From Siniperca chuatsi (lineage: Eukaryota > Chordata > Actinopteri > Centrarchiformes > Sinipercidae): a stretch of DNA of 64,000 nt. The stretch covers positions 24,957,562 to 25,021,561 of the forward strand of contig NC_058062.1 of assembly GCF_020085105.1 (NCBI RefSeq), in the 5' to 3' direction. Shown here one piece after another: positions 25,656 through 38,136 of the stretch. The notes beneath the pieces were generated by a model that saw only the letters and a program-made list of their open reading frames with translations, was not told where the DNA came from and searched no databases. Position numbers and translations under genes: made by a program. Within the stretch, counting starts at the first letter, position 1, and the number at the start of each line of letters is the position of its first letter.

Positions 25656-26242
25656 ATGAATGATTCCTCGTTGGACAGATGTACGCTGAAGTGAGGGCAG
25701 AGGCCAGAGATTGATGAGTGGCTTGGATGTGAAGTGCTGTTAAACATGAGGCAGGCTACAACAAAAGGACAGGCGGCTCCGTAGCAGTCGGCAAACGTGT
25801 AGCCGCTAGCTCAGTTAACTTCTCAAGTGGAGGAAAGTAGATTTGAAACTGGGATAGGGTCGTCATCCCTGTCTGGTGTGATCAGAGTAAGAGAAATCCT
25901 TCTCCCTGTCTCACAACGGACACCCAAGAGAAAGAGAATTGACAGCGGATGGACGGATGGGAGTGTCACTTTTTGCTGGACTCTCCGAGCTGGAGGGAAC
26001 ATCCTGTTGCAGCACAGCCGACCGGGAGAAGAGCAGGGATTGCCTGCTCCGATTAGGAGCTCACTGCGTCGATCTGGTTTAGTAGTGCTATTGATGCACA
26101 GATGGAAAGAAAGGGACAAAAATGTACCGGTAAGGGCCAAGAACTGAGCCCAGAACTAGATCCAAAAATCTGGTGGCTAAAATCTGTTACCTTGATTAAA
26201 ATGTATAGGTAAAATGACCAGGATCTAAAAGTGTAGCTTCAA
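25656..26242. other. probable older repeat, unidentified
   Basis: GC-richer than its surroundings and open on both strands around 25823-26147, but no protein family was recognised. It may be 5' sequence of the adjacent LINE. Confidence 0.35.
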
Positions 26243-26348
26243 ATTCAATTCAATTCAATTTAATTTATATAGCGCTAATTCATAACAGAAGTTATCTCAT
26301 TGCACTTTTCCTATAGAGTAGGTCTAGACCGTACTCTTTATAATATTG
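26243..26348 (-). repeat. L2-type LINE 3' end, family A
   Basis: AATTCAATTCAATTCAATTT tail, then TATATAGCGCTAATTCATAA and CCTATAGAGTAGGTCTAGAC. Confidence 0.8.
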
Positions 26349-27045
26349 TGGCTAAATGTGGCTTTATAAAAACTGGACAAGAATGTGACAGAGCTTCTGA
26401 TGGATAAACACAACGCCAGCGGATGCATTTGTCCTCAGCTTGCTACTACAACAAGAAATTATTCACACTAGAATGACAGCTGACAGCAGCAGAGAGGAGA
26501 ACAGATTTAAAGCTTGACAGCAATGATATGATTGACTGATGGAGATAGTGGCAAAATCTGTTTGGTTTAACTGAAAGAGTAAACGCCCATAGTCAGCCGA
26601 TTACAAAGAAAGCGTCAGAAGAGGGAGAGTGATCGAGAGAGAAATGTGAATGAATGAGTAGCATAGTCTTCCTGATTGAACTTACGCTAAGTATCATTAG
26701 TGCAATGTCTTCATGATTTCATGTCATGATTTCCTACTACCTAACCAAGTAGTTTCTGAAGGCGTCTCCTACAGATGCTAAAGTAGTTTCTAAAGGTGTC
26801 TACCTACAGAAGCTAAAGGGTACCATGTGCGTCTGTAGGAAACACAGAGGGGCATTTGACGCCCTGGGAATGAGAACGGGTTAGAACTACCTTTAGTGCG
26901 CCATTTTTGGTGCGCCATTTTTGTCTTACAAGCACCGGACCCACTAGCATTATGTCTTCATGTCCTCCCATCTGAGGAAGCAAAGACCCAGCGGATTCAC
27001 TTTATTTTCGATGTAAATGTGATGGAAATGTCCCCACAATGACTG

Positions 27046-27050
<5 letters not shown>

Positions 27051-27079
<29 letters not shown>
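27051..27079. repeat. (GT)n microsatellite
   Basis: Uninterrupted dinucleotide run. Confidence 0.95.
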
Positions 27080-27244
27080 CATTTGACTGCTTTTTCACCG
27101 AGTAACAGTTCAAGCTCAAGGATAGATCGATAACAGCTGTCCATGACCCAACTTCAAACTTGAAAGCTGTAAGTTTTGCCATGTTTTATGTTGTTTTGTG
27201 CTTGAGTCATGTACGCTAATTTGTTTTGTGTGTGTTATTTTCTT

Positions 27245-27330
27245 TCAATCTTTTATTCTGTTGTAAAGCACTTTGTAACCATGTTTTGAAAGGTGCTATA
27301 TAAATAGAATTGTACTTACCTACTTACTTT
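27245..27330 (+). repeat. LINE 3' tail, third type
   Basis: TTGTAAAGCACTTTGTAACC and AGGTGCTATATAAATAGAAT resemble L2/CR1-group 3' ends. The tail is CTTAC-type. Confidence 0.55.
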
Positions 27331-29050
27331 ATATAATTTTTGTTTATAACGTTTGTTTTTGTGAGTAGCATAAAGGGAACTACAACTTAATCTCGTTATA
27401 CAACCCTGTGTTGAAAAATGATAAATAAATGTACCTTGTAATATTGTAATATATCAGAGCTTTCAATTTTGACCATTGATTGTTTAATCTGTGCCATTCA
27501 TGTTAAATGACTACATCACTATTACCCAGACCGCTTTATAATGTGCCTCACATTCACAGACTGATGCCAGTGAGCTACCATGCAAGGCACTGGTCTAACT
27601 ATTGGGAGCAATTTATAAAAAACATTTGCTACAAAAAATACCATTATGGACACTATAAATCATAAAGAAAACTATGATGTGGGCTATATTTTTTAAATGC
27701 AGAGCTGTTCAGCTGTCAAACAGTCAAAATGCTTATTTAAATGTAGATTAAATATAATAAGTGTGTAGGAGAAGTGCAACGTGTGCAACTGTATTACATA
27801 GGGATTCATAAAAATAGATATAAAAATAAATGGGCAAAAGAATGGCACATCCCTGAAATAATTCAGCTCATGTACATCAGTTGTTACATTTACAATGAGC
27901 TACAGTTTAGTTTTGAGTAGATTTGTATGCCTTTAATGTACTTCCACTTATGTAAAGCACCTCTACTTGAGCAGGATATGTTACAGTTTGACTGTAATTG
28001 TAATTGTAATTCGTGCATACGGCTGTTTGTCCTTGCGTAGGCACAAGCTCCAGTGTGATTGTATGGAAGTGAAGTAAAGATAAAAACAACAGCAGCTCCC
28101 TGCATTCTTAAACCCAGCTGAGTTAAGTTAAGTGGGTTAGGGCTTTGCTACATGACCTACTTCCCGTCCCAGGCAAACACACAAGGATACCTACACTGCA
28201 GAGAAAAGCCCTTTACAAAGTAGGATTGAAATTATTTCAGCTATGCAAAATCAGGCTCTACTGCCAGATAGTGGAGAATGATTGAGTAGGGCTACAGTAT
28301 ATACATGAAGTTGTTAGTTTAAGCTGAGCATATGATTTGGACTTAATATAAGTAAATATACTGTTTTGCTACTGATGATTGATTTAAATTACTATTTACC
28401 TATAAAGGATATATTTCATGACACACCCCTTATCCCGAACAAGTGCTATAACAAATTTGCAAACTAACAAAATTTGCTGCTACGAATAGGCACAGCTGCA
28501 ATACCGGGAGCACAAAACACTAAAGAGCTACCAGAATCAACAATGATCCATTTTTCGTCTACACACTAAACAGGACCTCAGTTAAACAGGCTGTTCTGCT
28601 GCTCCTAAAGTGGCCAAAAATCTATTAATACTGATTTAACTGAGATGTGTGCATGCGACAATGTGCATGCTGCCTGTTGCCTGTTGCCGTAGCTCCGTCT
28701 CGTCGTCTTGTTCTGAAAAAAAAAATTCTGAAAACAAAAGTATTTCATTTATCTGACCTGTATTATAGTGTATTATATTCTGATTTGCTTAGAACTTCTA
28801 TTCCTGTGTGCCCTGACATGACAGTGAGCAGCTGTAACAAAAGAGTTTCCCCTCGGGGATCAATAAAGTATTCTGATTCTGATTCTGAAGGCTTTTAATA
28901 AAGTCCAGCAAGAGAACATCAGAGGGAAAACCAGAAAATATGTTCTCAAGTAAAATATGATCTCTGTGATGTTGCAAATGCAGCTGCTGTGATGCAAGAA
29001 ACATTTCAGACTCCATCTGACAATAAAGTATCATCATCAAGTGGCAAGTT

Positions 29051-29215
29051 TTTTCTTGCCACTGTGGCCAAGTGCTTGCTCATGGTGAGATTTGCTGGGT
29101 CTCTGTAAATAATATTATAAAGAGTACGGTTTAGACCTGCTCTGTAGGAAAAGTGCAATGAGATAACCTCTGTTATGAATTGGTGCTATATAAATAAAAT
29201 TGAATTGAACTGAAA
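29051..29215 (+). repeat. L2-type LINE 3' end, family A
   Basis: It includes TTCTTGCCACTGTGGCCAAG, the AATAATATTATAAAGAGTAC stretch and the terminal GGTGCTATATAAATAAAATT with a GAATT tail. Confidence 0.8.
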
Positions 29216-29937
29216 CTCGGTGTCAGGAGGAAATGTTCTCATACTTATGATTATGTCTTTCTAATGTACATCGACATATATTACTCTGCTCTCTTCTTAT
29301 CTCAGTAATGTGCCAATCACATTGTTTAGCTGTAAAACTTTCAAAACTGTCAAACTGAATGAAGAAGCACTTGTGACGTTTGACGCTTTGGACGTCATCA
29401 GTCATGTGATATTCTTCATTTGACACAAGCTCCGGCACATTGTATTGAAACAGTGCGCTTCACAGGAGTGAAACAACCTTTGGAGCTTCAGTATCATCAC
29501 CCCATCTCGACCAATGACTCAAGTCTCCTGCACTGAAAATCCAGACGCTAAACGGTCATCTTAACTCTATAGAAGAGGTTCGGACCCCTGTTGGCAAGTA
29601 TCAAACCGGCAGCCAGGTGTAGTCTTCGATAGTAACTTTTCTATGGGCTTATTTTTGTCCATTAATAAAAATGCAGAGAAATGCAGGATCACAAACCATC
29701 CAAAATATGCAAAGAAATGTGATTTGCGTCTAAAATCACAGCTTCGGCATCACTCTTTTGCCTGTCTTTTGGTTTGGGATTGTTTATCTGACGTACCCTG
29801 TTGTTTTTCAGAAGTTGCAATGCTGAAGTTGAGAACATTTCATTTTTATTTGTTTTTGCATGAGGAAAAAAAATCTACAAGCTTACAACTTCTTAAACAA
29901 GACGGTGTAGTCCCTCATTCGTCCAGGAGTGTTCTAT
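29216..29937. other. intergenic, nothing recognised
   Basis: No gene was seen. AATAAA on the minus strand at 29845-29850 could serve ric8a but is 840 nt past its stop and beyond a repeat. Confidence 0.4.
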
Positions 29938-30094
29938 CATAGAAGGTTTCAGTCGTAGTCATCTGGACACTGCCGAAACTGTTTTCACTGTTTCGGCTCC
30001 CATCCGGAAGTCATTCTCAATTGAGAATGACTTCCGTCTTGATTCTGAAAACAGTTTCCAGATGACTACGACTGAAACCTTTTCTATGATAACT
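29938..30094. repeat. Penelope-end palindrome 1
   Basis: Two copies of the Penelope 3' terminal sequence face each other. The left arm starts AAGGTTTCAGTCGTAGTCAT and the right arm ends ATGACTACGACTGAAACCTT, with centre TTCTCAATTGAGAA. Each arm is about 75 nt. The right arm lacks about 12 nt of the left-arm CGGCTCCCAT region, while the left arm has a small CCGAAACTG insertion. Confidence 0.88.
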
Positions 30095-30689
30095 TCTTAA
30101 ACAGTTTTTTTCTGTGAATCCACATTCATTGACACATTAAAAAATTATTCAAATACAAATTCCTTTGCAAAGGTGCTCAGGGGTTTTGCTACAAAAATAC
30201 TGTAAATAACATAAATGCTGCTCACTGACAAAACAGTGTTAAAACATTTTCTGGCTTAACCTGTACCCACTTTCCAACTCACACGCCTTCACATACCTAC
30301 TACTGTTCGACACATCATCTAATGAAGTATTTTCTTTTACTGTCTTTTACAGCAGGCTGCAGCCATTGGCCAGTCTCTCAAAGGTCAGTGCATGGTGGAT
30401 TCAAAGCTCCAAGTAATTTGAACTTTTGGTGCAGCACACCTCACACAGGATGTGCAGAATGACCACTCATACTATAGTAACATGTCCATTTAAAACAATT
30501 GAACTTTGTGAATGACGGTTATGCCTGCAGCCATATGATGTAGCATCTGCTTTAACAGTGTTTCACTGTTGCTGTATGAATATAGCAGGGAAAATTAAGT
30601 GCACTACAAACAAGTGGTGAAATAGACTGCTTTTTAGTCTCTGCCTGTGTCTCTGTTCTGTTATTCTACAGCTCACTGTTTACATCATT
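30095..30689. other. ric8a 3' flank
   Basis: Probable 3' UTR of ric8a. No AATAAA was found on the minus strand here. Confidence 0.4.
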
Positions 30690-30843
30690 CTATTCCATCT
30701 GTTTGTCTTTCCTCCCCTCTGGCTTCGGATCCAAATCTTCCTCTGAATCTTCCTCTTCTTCCAGTGTGCAGCCCCTCATTTGGCCCCAGAGTGGAGCCAG
30801 TCTCCCCTCTGCTGTCACACCCAGTGGCTGAATGATTTGGTTT
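30690..30843 (-). CDS. ric8a: ric8a coding exon 12 with stop
   Basis: The exon encodes [20 protein letters not shown] and an acidic tail [17 protein letters not shown] ending KDKQME, then TAG. The QPMG-like motif matches the human C-terminus. Confidence 0.92.
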
Positions 30844-33800
30844 CTGTGTAAGAGACAGAAAGAGAGAGTGATATCTAATTAAATTCTCTTCGATCCTCCA
30901 AAGAGTATTTGTCCTACATTATGGGCAATACTACGCTCACCGCGATAGTCTGTTGATCATGCTGATGAGGCGACGGGCCTCCTCCTCCTTCTCTTCCTCC
31001 GTCATGCCCTCCATTGGGTCAGGCTGCTCCGCCTCCACCCGGCCAGTCACCAGGTTAATCCTGGATTTGGCCTCCCTGTACTCCTCTGTGTCTGAGTCTG
31101 AGTCACTGGAGTACTGGGAGGCATACTGGCTGTCGCCTGAATGCCTTCTGCCATTCAGCAGTCCCCGAGCTGCCAGCAGCCCAGCAGCGTTACCATATCC
31201 CGTATATTTGACAAAGCGGCTGACTGTGAAGTGACACAAAATGCAAACTTTACCACTTGGTACTTTTTACATATGAAGTCGACCATAGTTATTCAATTGG
31301 TCTCTTGATGCACATTTCTAAAAGCTGCTTCATGTGTGTGACGGTGATTCCATTGTAATGAATTGATTTCACAGTTCTAAATGCTGCTATGATGTGGGGT
31401 TACTTTTGTATCTTTATTATACAATCAAACAGTAGGTTTGAGAGCAAAAATTTCCACACTGCAATCAAAAAATGTTTTATTGCAAGTAAAATGAATATGT
31501 GATTAAAAATGTATAAATGCGAATCAACAACTTTTGCTTGTGAATCCAAAAGTTTTGCATGCTGTTGAGCTGACTCTCGTGGGCGGAACCTACCCTGTAT
31601 GATGTAAGACATGTCTCTATTGGCCAGTCTCGTTAGGAGTGACAGCAAAGCAACATCCACTGTTAGTAGACAGGAGTAATAGCAAGAATGTTATGTTTGA
31701 ACGAGCTGTGATATTGTAATGGGTTAAAAAATACATATTATTTTGTCAGCCTGCAGCTGCTAGCTTAGCTAAATAAGCTACTCACTATCATTCAATTCAA
31801 TTCAATTTTATTTATATAGCGCCAATTCATAGCAGAAGTTATCTCATTGCGCTTTTCCTATAGAGCAGGTCTAGACTGTAGTCTTTATAATATTAATTAC
31901 AGAGACCCAACAAATCCCACCATGAGCAAGCACTCAGACAACAGTGGCAAGGAAAAACTTCCTTTAAGAGGGCAGTTTCTGCCTCCGGAGAACCGTGTTA
32001 GGTTTTGGAGAGAGAGAGAGACAGAGAGAGAGAGAGGGGAGGTGTTTGGGGGAGTGGGGTGGGGGGAGAGGGAGGCACAATGCATGTATATCATTACGTG
32101 CATAGACTGTATATAAAGATGGACAACATACCAGCTCCCAAAAAATGAAGACAAAACATCTAGATTGCCCCCTGGTGGCTGGCTGCAGTATAGGTCATAA
32201 ACCCCGTCCCCTCCAAGTTAGCGGATGGGACATGAGCCAAACTAAAAACTCAAAGTACACATCAAATAAATTTTTCCCAAAGATGGTTTCTGTCAGTTTA
32301 GGTAGTTCTTATCATGCTGATGTTTGTTCAAGTGGTAACTTTTCTGATAAGTTTAGTTTTAATTAGTTATTTGATGCTGATGCTGATGATCACTACTGCA
32401 CAGACTCTGGCTTCAAATGACTTTACCAGCCCAAGATGGCTGCTCCCGTATCCGGGATATTTTGGCTTCATTACAGTCTATGGGGAGGAAGTCGAGACGT
32501 GTCGTCCATATATATATATATAGTCTGTGGTTACGTGTCCAGGCTGCCTATTAGCCTGCATGACGTTGTGCATGTAGCTAGTAGTTAACAGGACTAACGT
32601 TAGTTACTGTTATATTTGTGATGTGCTGTATTATTTTATCAGCCTGTAGCCATCTTAGTTAACGTTAGTCACTTTTTCGTCTTAGGTGTCACACTAGCTG
32701 AGCTGTCTGGGTCCCATCCACCTGTTTTTATGCACATTTTTGATTTTAATAATAATAATAATGAAATTTATTTATAGAGCACTTATCAAAATAAAGTACA
32801 AAGTGCTTCACAAAGAGAGAAATAAAATACCACAGTGAATGATAAAATATAAAATAAATGAAATACATAAAAACAATAAAACAAACAGACAGCTTTTTGA
32901 GACGAGACTTAAACGAAGACACTGACTCAGACGACCTAATTTCTTCGGGCAAGTTGTTCCAGAGCCTCGGGGTCCTGATAGCAAAAGCTCTGTCCCCCTT
33001 AGTTTCCATCCTGGACTCAGGAACAGACAGGATACCCTTGCCCGAAGATCTCAAACTACGTGAGGGTTCATAAGGAATTAAAAGGTCTACAATATAGTCT
33101 GGAGCCACGAAGAGCCTTAAAAGTAATCAATAAGATCTTAAAATCAATCCTAAAACAAACAGGGAGCCAATGTAAAGAGGCTGAAACAGGTGTGATGTGG
33201 TCGTACTTCTTTGGTTCCTGGTTAACAGCCGAGCAGCTGAGTTCTGTACAGTCTGCAGTCGTGTCAAAGTTTTTTGATTAAGACGAGTGAACAGGCTGTT
33301 ACAATAATCAAGGTGTGAGGAGATAAAAGCATGTACAACAGTTTCTGCATCACTAAGATTTAAAATAGATCGGATTTTTGCAATATTTCTGAGGTGATAA
33401 AAACATGATTGGACGAGCTTAAGGACACCAAGATTTCTTGCAACAAGAGGCGGCAGACCTGTGACCTGTCAGATCAGACCAAGCTGAACATATGGGTAAC
33501 TACGTGCAATGTACAAATGCGAATGACGAACTGACACTGAACAAAAGAAAAACTCTGACTAAATTGGAATTTGTGGGGTCTCTGTAAATGATATAAAGAG
33601 TACGAGTAAATAAACTTAGGTAGGGAGACAACGAGACACAGGTGCAATTAATTCGGGCGGGGCAAACAAAACTGGAGGGAAAAGCAAACAAAGACAGGAA
33701 GTAAAACAAGACACTCAAGGAGCGGAGAACACTTCAAAATAAAACAGGAAACAGGACAAACAACCATGACACAAATTAATTTATACATTTGGTCATGGTG

Positions 33801-36800
33801 TTGTCATTGTGGGAAATGAGAGATAAAATATTACTTGTTGTCCAGTATTGTCTTGCAGTATTGTACAACTTGTGCATGACCGGAATCAATTAATAACATT
33901 TGCTCTGTATGATCACATTACAATGTTATGAACCTAAATATAAGCATAATATTAGGATTTTAAAAATGATAGATGAAATTTCTTGTAGTGAAACGTTTTA
34001 TGTCTTGATGAATGGATCATCATGCACATTAACTAAGCTGGCTACAGGCTGATAAAATAATACAACACATTACAAGTATAGAATTAACTAACGCTAGATC
34101 GTTGAACACAAATAGGCATGTTAACTAGTAAGTACATGCACAATGTCATGCAGGCTAATAGGCTGCCTGACCATGTAACATAGGCTACATATGACGAGTG
34201 AGTGACTAGCTAATTGAGCTAAGCTAGCAGCTGCAGGCTGACAAAATAATATGTATTTTTTTAACCCATTACAGTATCACAGATCATTAATCAAAAGCAA
34301 TCTACGTGCACCACTTCAAACATAACATTCTTGCTATCACTAAGACGGAAGTTATGTACAACTTCCTCTCTCATTTACTAACGGTGGATGTCGTCAAGCT
34401 GTCGCTCCAATCAAGACTGGCCAATAGAGACGTGTCTTACATCTTTCAGCGTAGATCTCGCGAGATTCAGCTCAACAGCAAGCAAAACTTTTGGCTTTGC
34501 AAACAAAACTTTTGGATTTGCATTTTTAGTCAAAAATTTATTTTACTTACAATAAAACATTTTTTGATTGCAATACAGAAAGTTTTGCTCTCAAACCTAT
34601 TCTGTTTGATTGCGTAATAAAGACACAAAAGTAACATCATATGGAAGACTATGAATGTATGGACAGAGTCCATTGTTGCATTCCAACATGCCCGTTCCAA
34701 TAAATAGATTAGTATAGAGCATAATTGTAGTTTTTCGGTCTTATTAGGTTTTATTAAAAAACATCTTTAAAATCAGAGCAGCACTAAGACATATCCTTGA
34801 GAACTGTAGTACATAATACATAGTCCATAGTTGTCACAGTGACCATGCTTTTCTTTGTTGATTCTTGTGTGTCCATGTTAGCAATGAATCCCCTCAAATA
34901 CTCAGCACTGTCATCTTTTATTTAACAGCTTTGTTGAATAGTCAATTCTGAATTTCTGAAGGGCACACTGCTGCTATGGACACAGTTCTGATCACAGACT
35001 CTGGAGTCCAATCATATCAATCCGCAGAAAGAAGTCCTGTGGCAAAAAAACTTTAAAAAATAATTTTAAAATCATTATTTGGTGTCAAATTATTGATTTA
35101 ATATCCTTGTAATAAGCAGGATAATGTACATCGAGCAGGTCATTATTTGCATTATTATTATATCAACCACCTCTGCAGCATGCCATCAGTCAGGCCTTCA
35201 AGAATTTAACAGGAAAAGGCATGACAAATATGACAGCATACCTGGAGCTCCCCAACGGCCTCTGTAGGACTTTTGAGAGTGAGAGGCAAATGTTTCTAAA
35301 CTGTGTTTTCATTTGTCAGAAGTATCTAAATAAGTGTTTTTGTTTAAAAAAAATAGTTTCACAAGGGCTCTGCCATGGGGATAAATTAGTCTGTGGTTCT
35401 GCGACTATACCGTTCTCTTTGCAGAGCACAAAGAGCAGCTCAGCAGCACAGTGCTTCACATCTGTGTCAACGTGGGTCATCAGGCGGACCAGCTGGCCTC
35501 TCAGAGTGGTGTCCTGCTCAGGTCGGATGGCAACGTCTCTCAGTGGGGGTAAGATCTGGGCCAAAAGTTGGGGTCAGATGAAAGTTGGGGTCAGAGTCAT
35601 TAGTACTGTAACCAGATTAGAGTCCCTCTAATGTTAAGGTTTCATTAATTTTCATGAACCTTTATATGCGCTGATTGCATTTCCCAGTTGTCTTGAATAA
35701 AGCAGTAAGTAAAGCACAACATTCTGCCTCTCTGTCCCTCTCTCCGGCCACACCCCTACTTCCCCAAACCCATTCATTGCAATTTTCTACCTGCCCAGCA
35801 GACGCCCTCAGATTTCCCTGCCCACCTGCTCACCTGGTATATATCAGCCCCTTTTCCCCAGTCAGTTGCCAGATCATTGTAGTTTCCATGTTACAAAGTT
35901 GCTACGTGCCTGGTTCTTTTGCTTTCAAGCCACCAGAACCCAGATTCTGATCGTGTACCTGTACCTGCCTGCCCGCCTCTCTGCACCTGCCTGTAAGCCT
36001 GTATATACCTTCATTGTGGCAATAAATGATTGAATGGTACCAGTCTGCCTGGTTGTCTGCATTTGGGTCCTCCTCCCTTTGTTGCCAGAATTCACCGGCC
36101 GTGACAGCTATTATTCAATTTGAACTAGTCTAGCTTTCGTATCTGGCTGTTTTTCTCAGCAGCATTAAATCCCTGTTAACTGTAGGACACTGCTGCGCAT
36201 TGAAGGGGATGCTTTCTTAATGCTATAGGCCTAGTTGTGAGAATGATGCTCATAATATTTAGTGCACTTTTACAAAATGATTTATTTTATTTTAAATACA
36301 TTACCTTTTGCCGTAAGTAGTGACGCGTCTCCCTGTGTGCCCGAGAACTCTCAGTCAGCAGATTCAGTACAGGGGTCAGTTTCTCCTTCAGCTTCTGACC
36401 CTGTATAACAGCACATTAAAGCCAAGCAGTTTAACAGAAGTCAGTGTGAGTAAACTACACCTGAAATAGCAAGATTCCACGTCATTACATGTGTCAACAT
36501 CTTCCTATAGACTAACCTGCTTTATCTTACGTTGTCTTACAGATTTTGGCTTCCATTTCACTCACATTTATTCTAAAACAACCCAGGTCATCTGCAACCC
36601 ACCATTTTAGCATGAACATTTATTGAAGGAATAGCTGCAAGCTGAAAAGTTGATTCAGTTTTCTATCACTATAATAATTAAATGTTTAGGTGTCATAGTT
36701 AGCCACATCTCTCCTCCTATCCTTGTGTACTGTAGTGTTGCTCTCCCCTCCCTGTGTTCCTTGTTAGTCCTCTGTTTGTCTCTTGGTCTGTGTGTGTGTG

Positions 36801-38097
36801 TGTGTGTATGTGTGTGTAAGGGCCTTGGCGGGGCACTCTGGTTTTCCCTCCTGCTGCAGATCACCGGCACACCTGACATTCATCACCCAATCAACTCCCA
36901 CAGTATATCTACCTGGCTCCACCATGCAACCGGCGCCAGAACACCAGCACGGTACCTTCGCCCCCCCCCCTGGCCAAGGCCAAGGCCAAGGCCAAGGCCA
37001 AGGCCAAGGCCAAGGCCAAGGCCAAGGCCAAGGCCAAGGCCAAGACATGTTCTTGTTGCTCACTGTTGTTGTCTCCTGTGTAACCTTGTCTGTCTCTGCC
37101 GCAGAGTTACTCCCTGCCGGTGATCGCAGCCACCTTGTCCTCTCCGATCTCTGCAAACTGCCTTTCCTGTTCGGCCTGCCATGCTGCACGAGCCATCTCC
37201 AGAACCCACTCTCACCGTCTCCGCCCCTGAGCCCAGCCGGTTTTCCACGGACCGTGTAGGCAAACCTCACTACCGGCTCCAGCGGACTACGCCTGACTCG
37301 CCCGCACCGGGAGAGCGTTCATCGACCAGTGATTGTTTACCGTGTTACAATAAAGACTGTTAAAACTACTATCCAGCTCTCCACCTCGCTGTGTTCTGCT
37401 TTTGGGTCCATGGTGCACTACAACATAAGGTTGTACTTCAATATTTAGCTATAACAGTTATACAGTTATTACAGTGTAGAAAAAGCTACTTTTTTTCTGC
37501 CCATACTGTAGTCTTCAACACCCAATCACGCAGGAGCACACAGACAAATGAGCATGGACACACTAAAAATCCCAAGTTGCCAAACTGTTTTTGTTTTTTT
37601 TCAGGAAATGGGAGTAGATATCAGTGAGTATTTCTGGAAAATATAGAGATTAATTAATTCCCGGGATTCAACAAAATAGTTGTTGCCTTTTTATTGCTGA
37701 GAATGGTGCAACTTTATTACATGTCTCATGAAGGAGTGTCATGAAAAATTGTTATCAAAAAAGAAAACTGGTATACATTTTGTATTGTATGCTGAGAAAA
37801 GTGACAGGCTTTGTTGTTCACAACATCACTACATATTTGTATTTATGTCAATTTAAAAAAATGCTGGCATGTCATGTCTTTTTGTAAGTCTTACTTTTGG
37901 GGGTAAATAATGGTGTAATTAGTAAGCAAGTTATTTTGGTGAAGGTGTTGATCATGATTTTGCTTTCCTATCTGTGAAGTTCATAAAATTCACTAAGTGC
38001 ACTTCATTTCATACAACTTTTTTTTTTTTGCTCAAATACAAGCATTAATCATTCAGGCAATAACACCAAGTATTCACAATACTTGTGTATTTACTTC

Positions 38098-38136
<39 letters not shown>

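Larger units (their letters stand above)
26349..29050. other. intergenic, no gene seen
   Basis: It holds a (GT)n microsatellite at 27051-27079, a LINE-like 3' tail at 27245-27330 (GCACTTTGTAACCATG, then GGTGCTATATAAATAG) and nothing coding. Confidence 0.45.
31385..34640. mobile_element. foldback DNA element with ~0.6-kb inverted arms, carrying nested insertions
   Basis: The left arm (31385-31792, resuming about 32530-32690) is inverted against the right arm (about 34020-34640). The outer ends are GGGGTTACTTTTGT on the left and ACAAAAGTAACATCAT on the right. Shared inner words include AAATACATATTATTTTGTCA, AGCTGCTAGCTTAGCT and GCAGGCTAATAGGC in inverse. The left arm is interrupted by a LINE 3' end and a MITE. 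A family B LINE and an LTR piece lie in the loop. No transposase was seen. Confidence 0.75.

Noticed and set aside
25823..26147. Overlapping ~105-codon frames on both strands
   Set aside because: Neither resembles a known protein. It lies between LINE pieces and is probably repeat-derived.
29845..29850. AATAAA as the ric8a poly(A) signal
   Set aside because: It is 840 nt past the stop and beyond the Penelope palindrome. It is possible but not supported over non-canonical signals nearer the stop.
36764..37270. Open frames of 150+ codons on both strands around 37000
   Set aside because: They are produced by the (GGCCAA)n and (TG)n repeats inside an LTR-like element, with no conserved protein.
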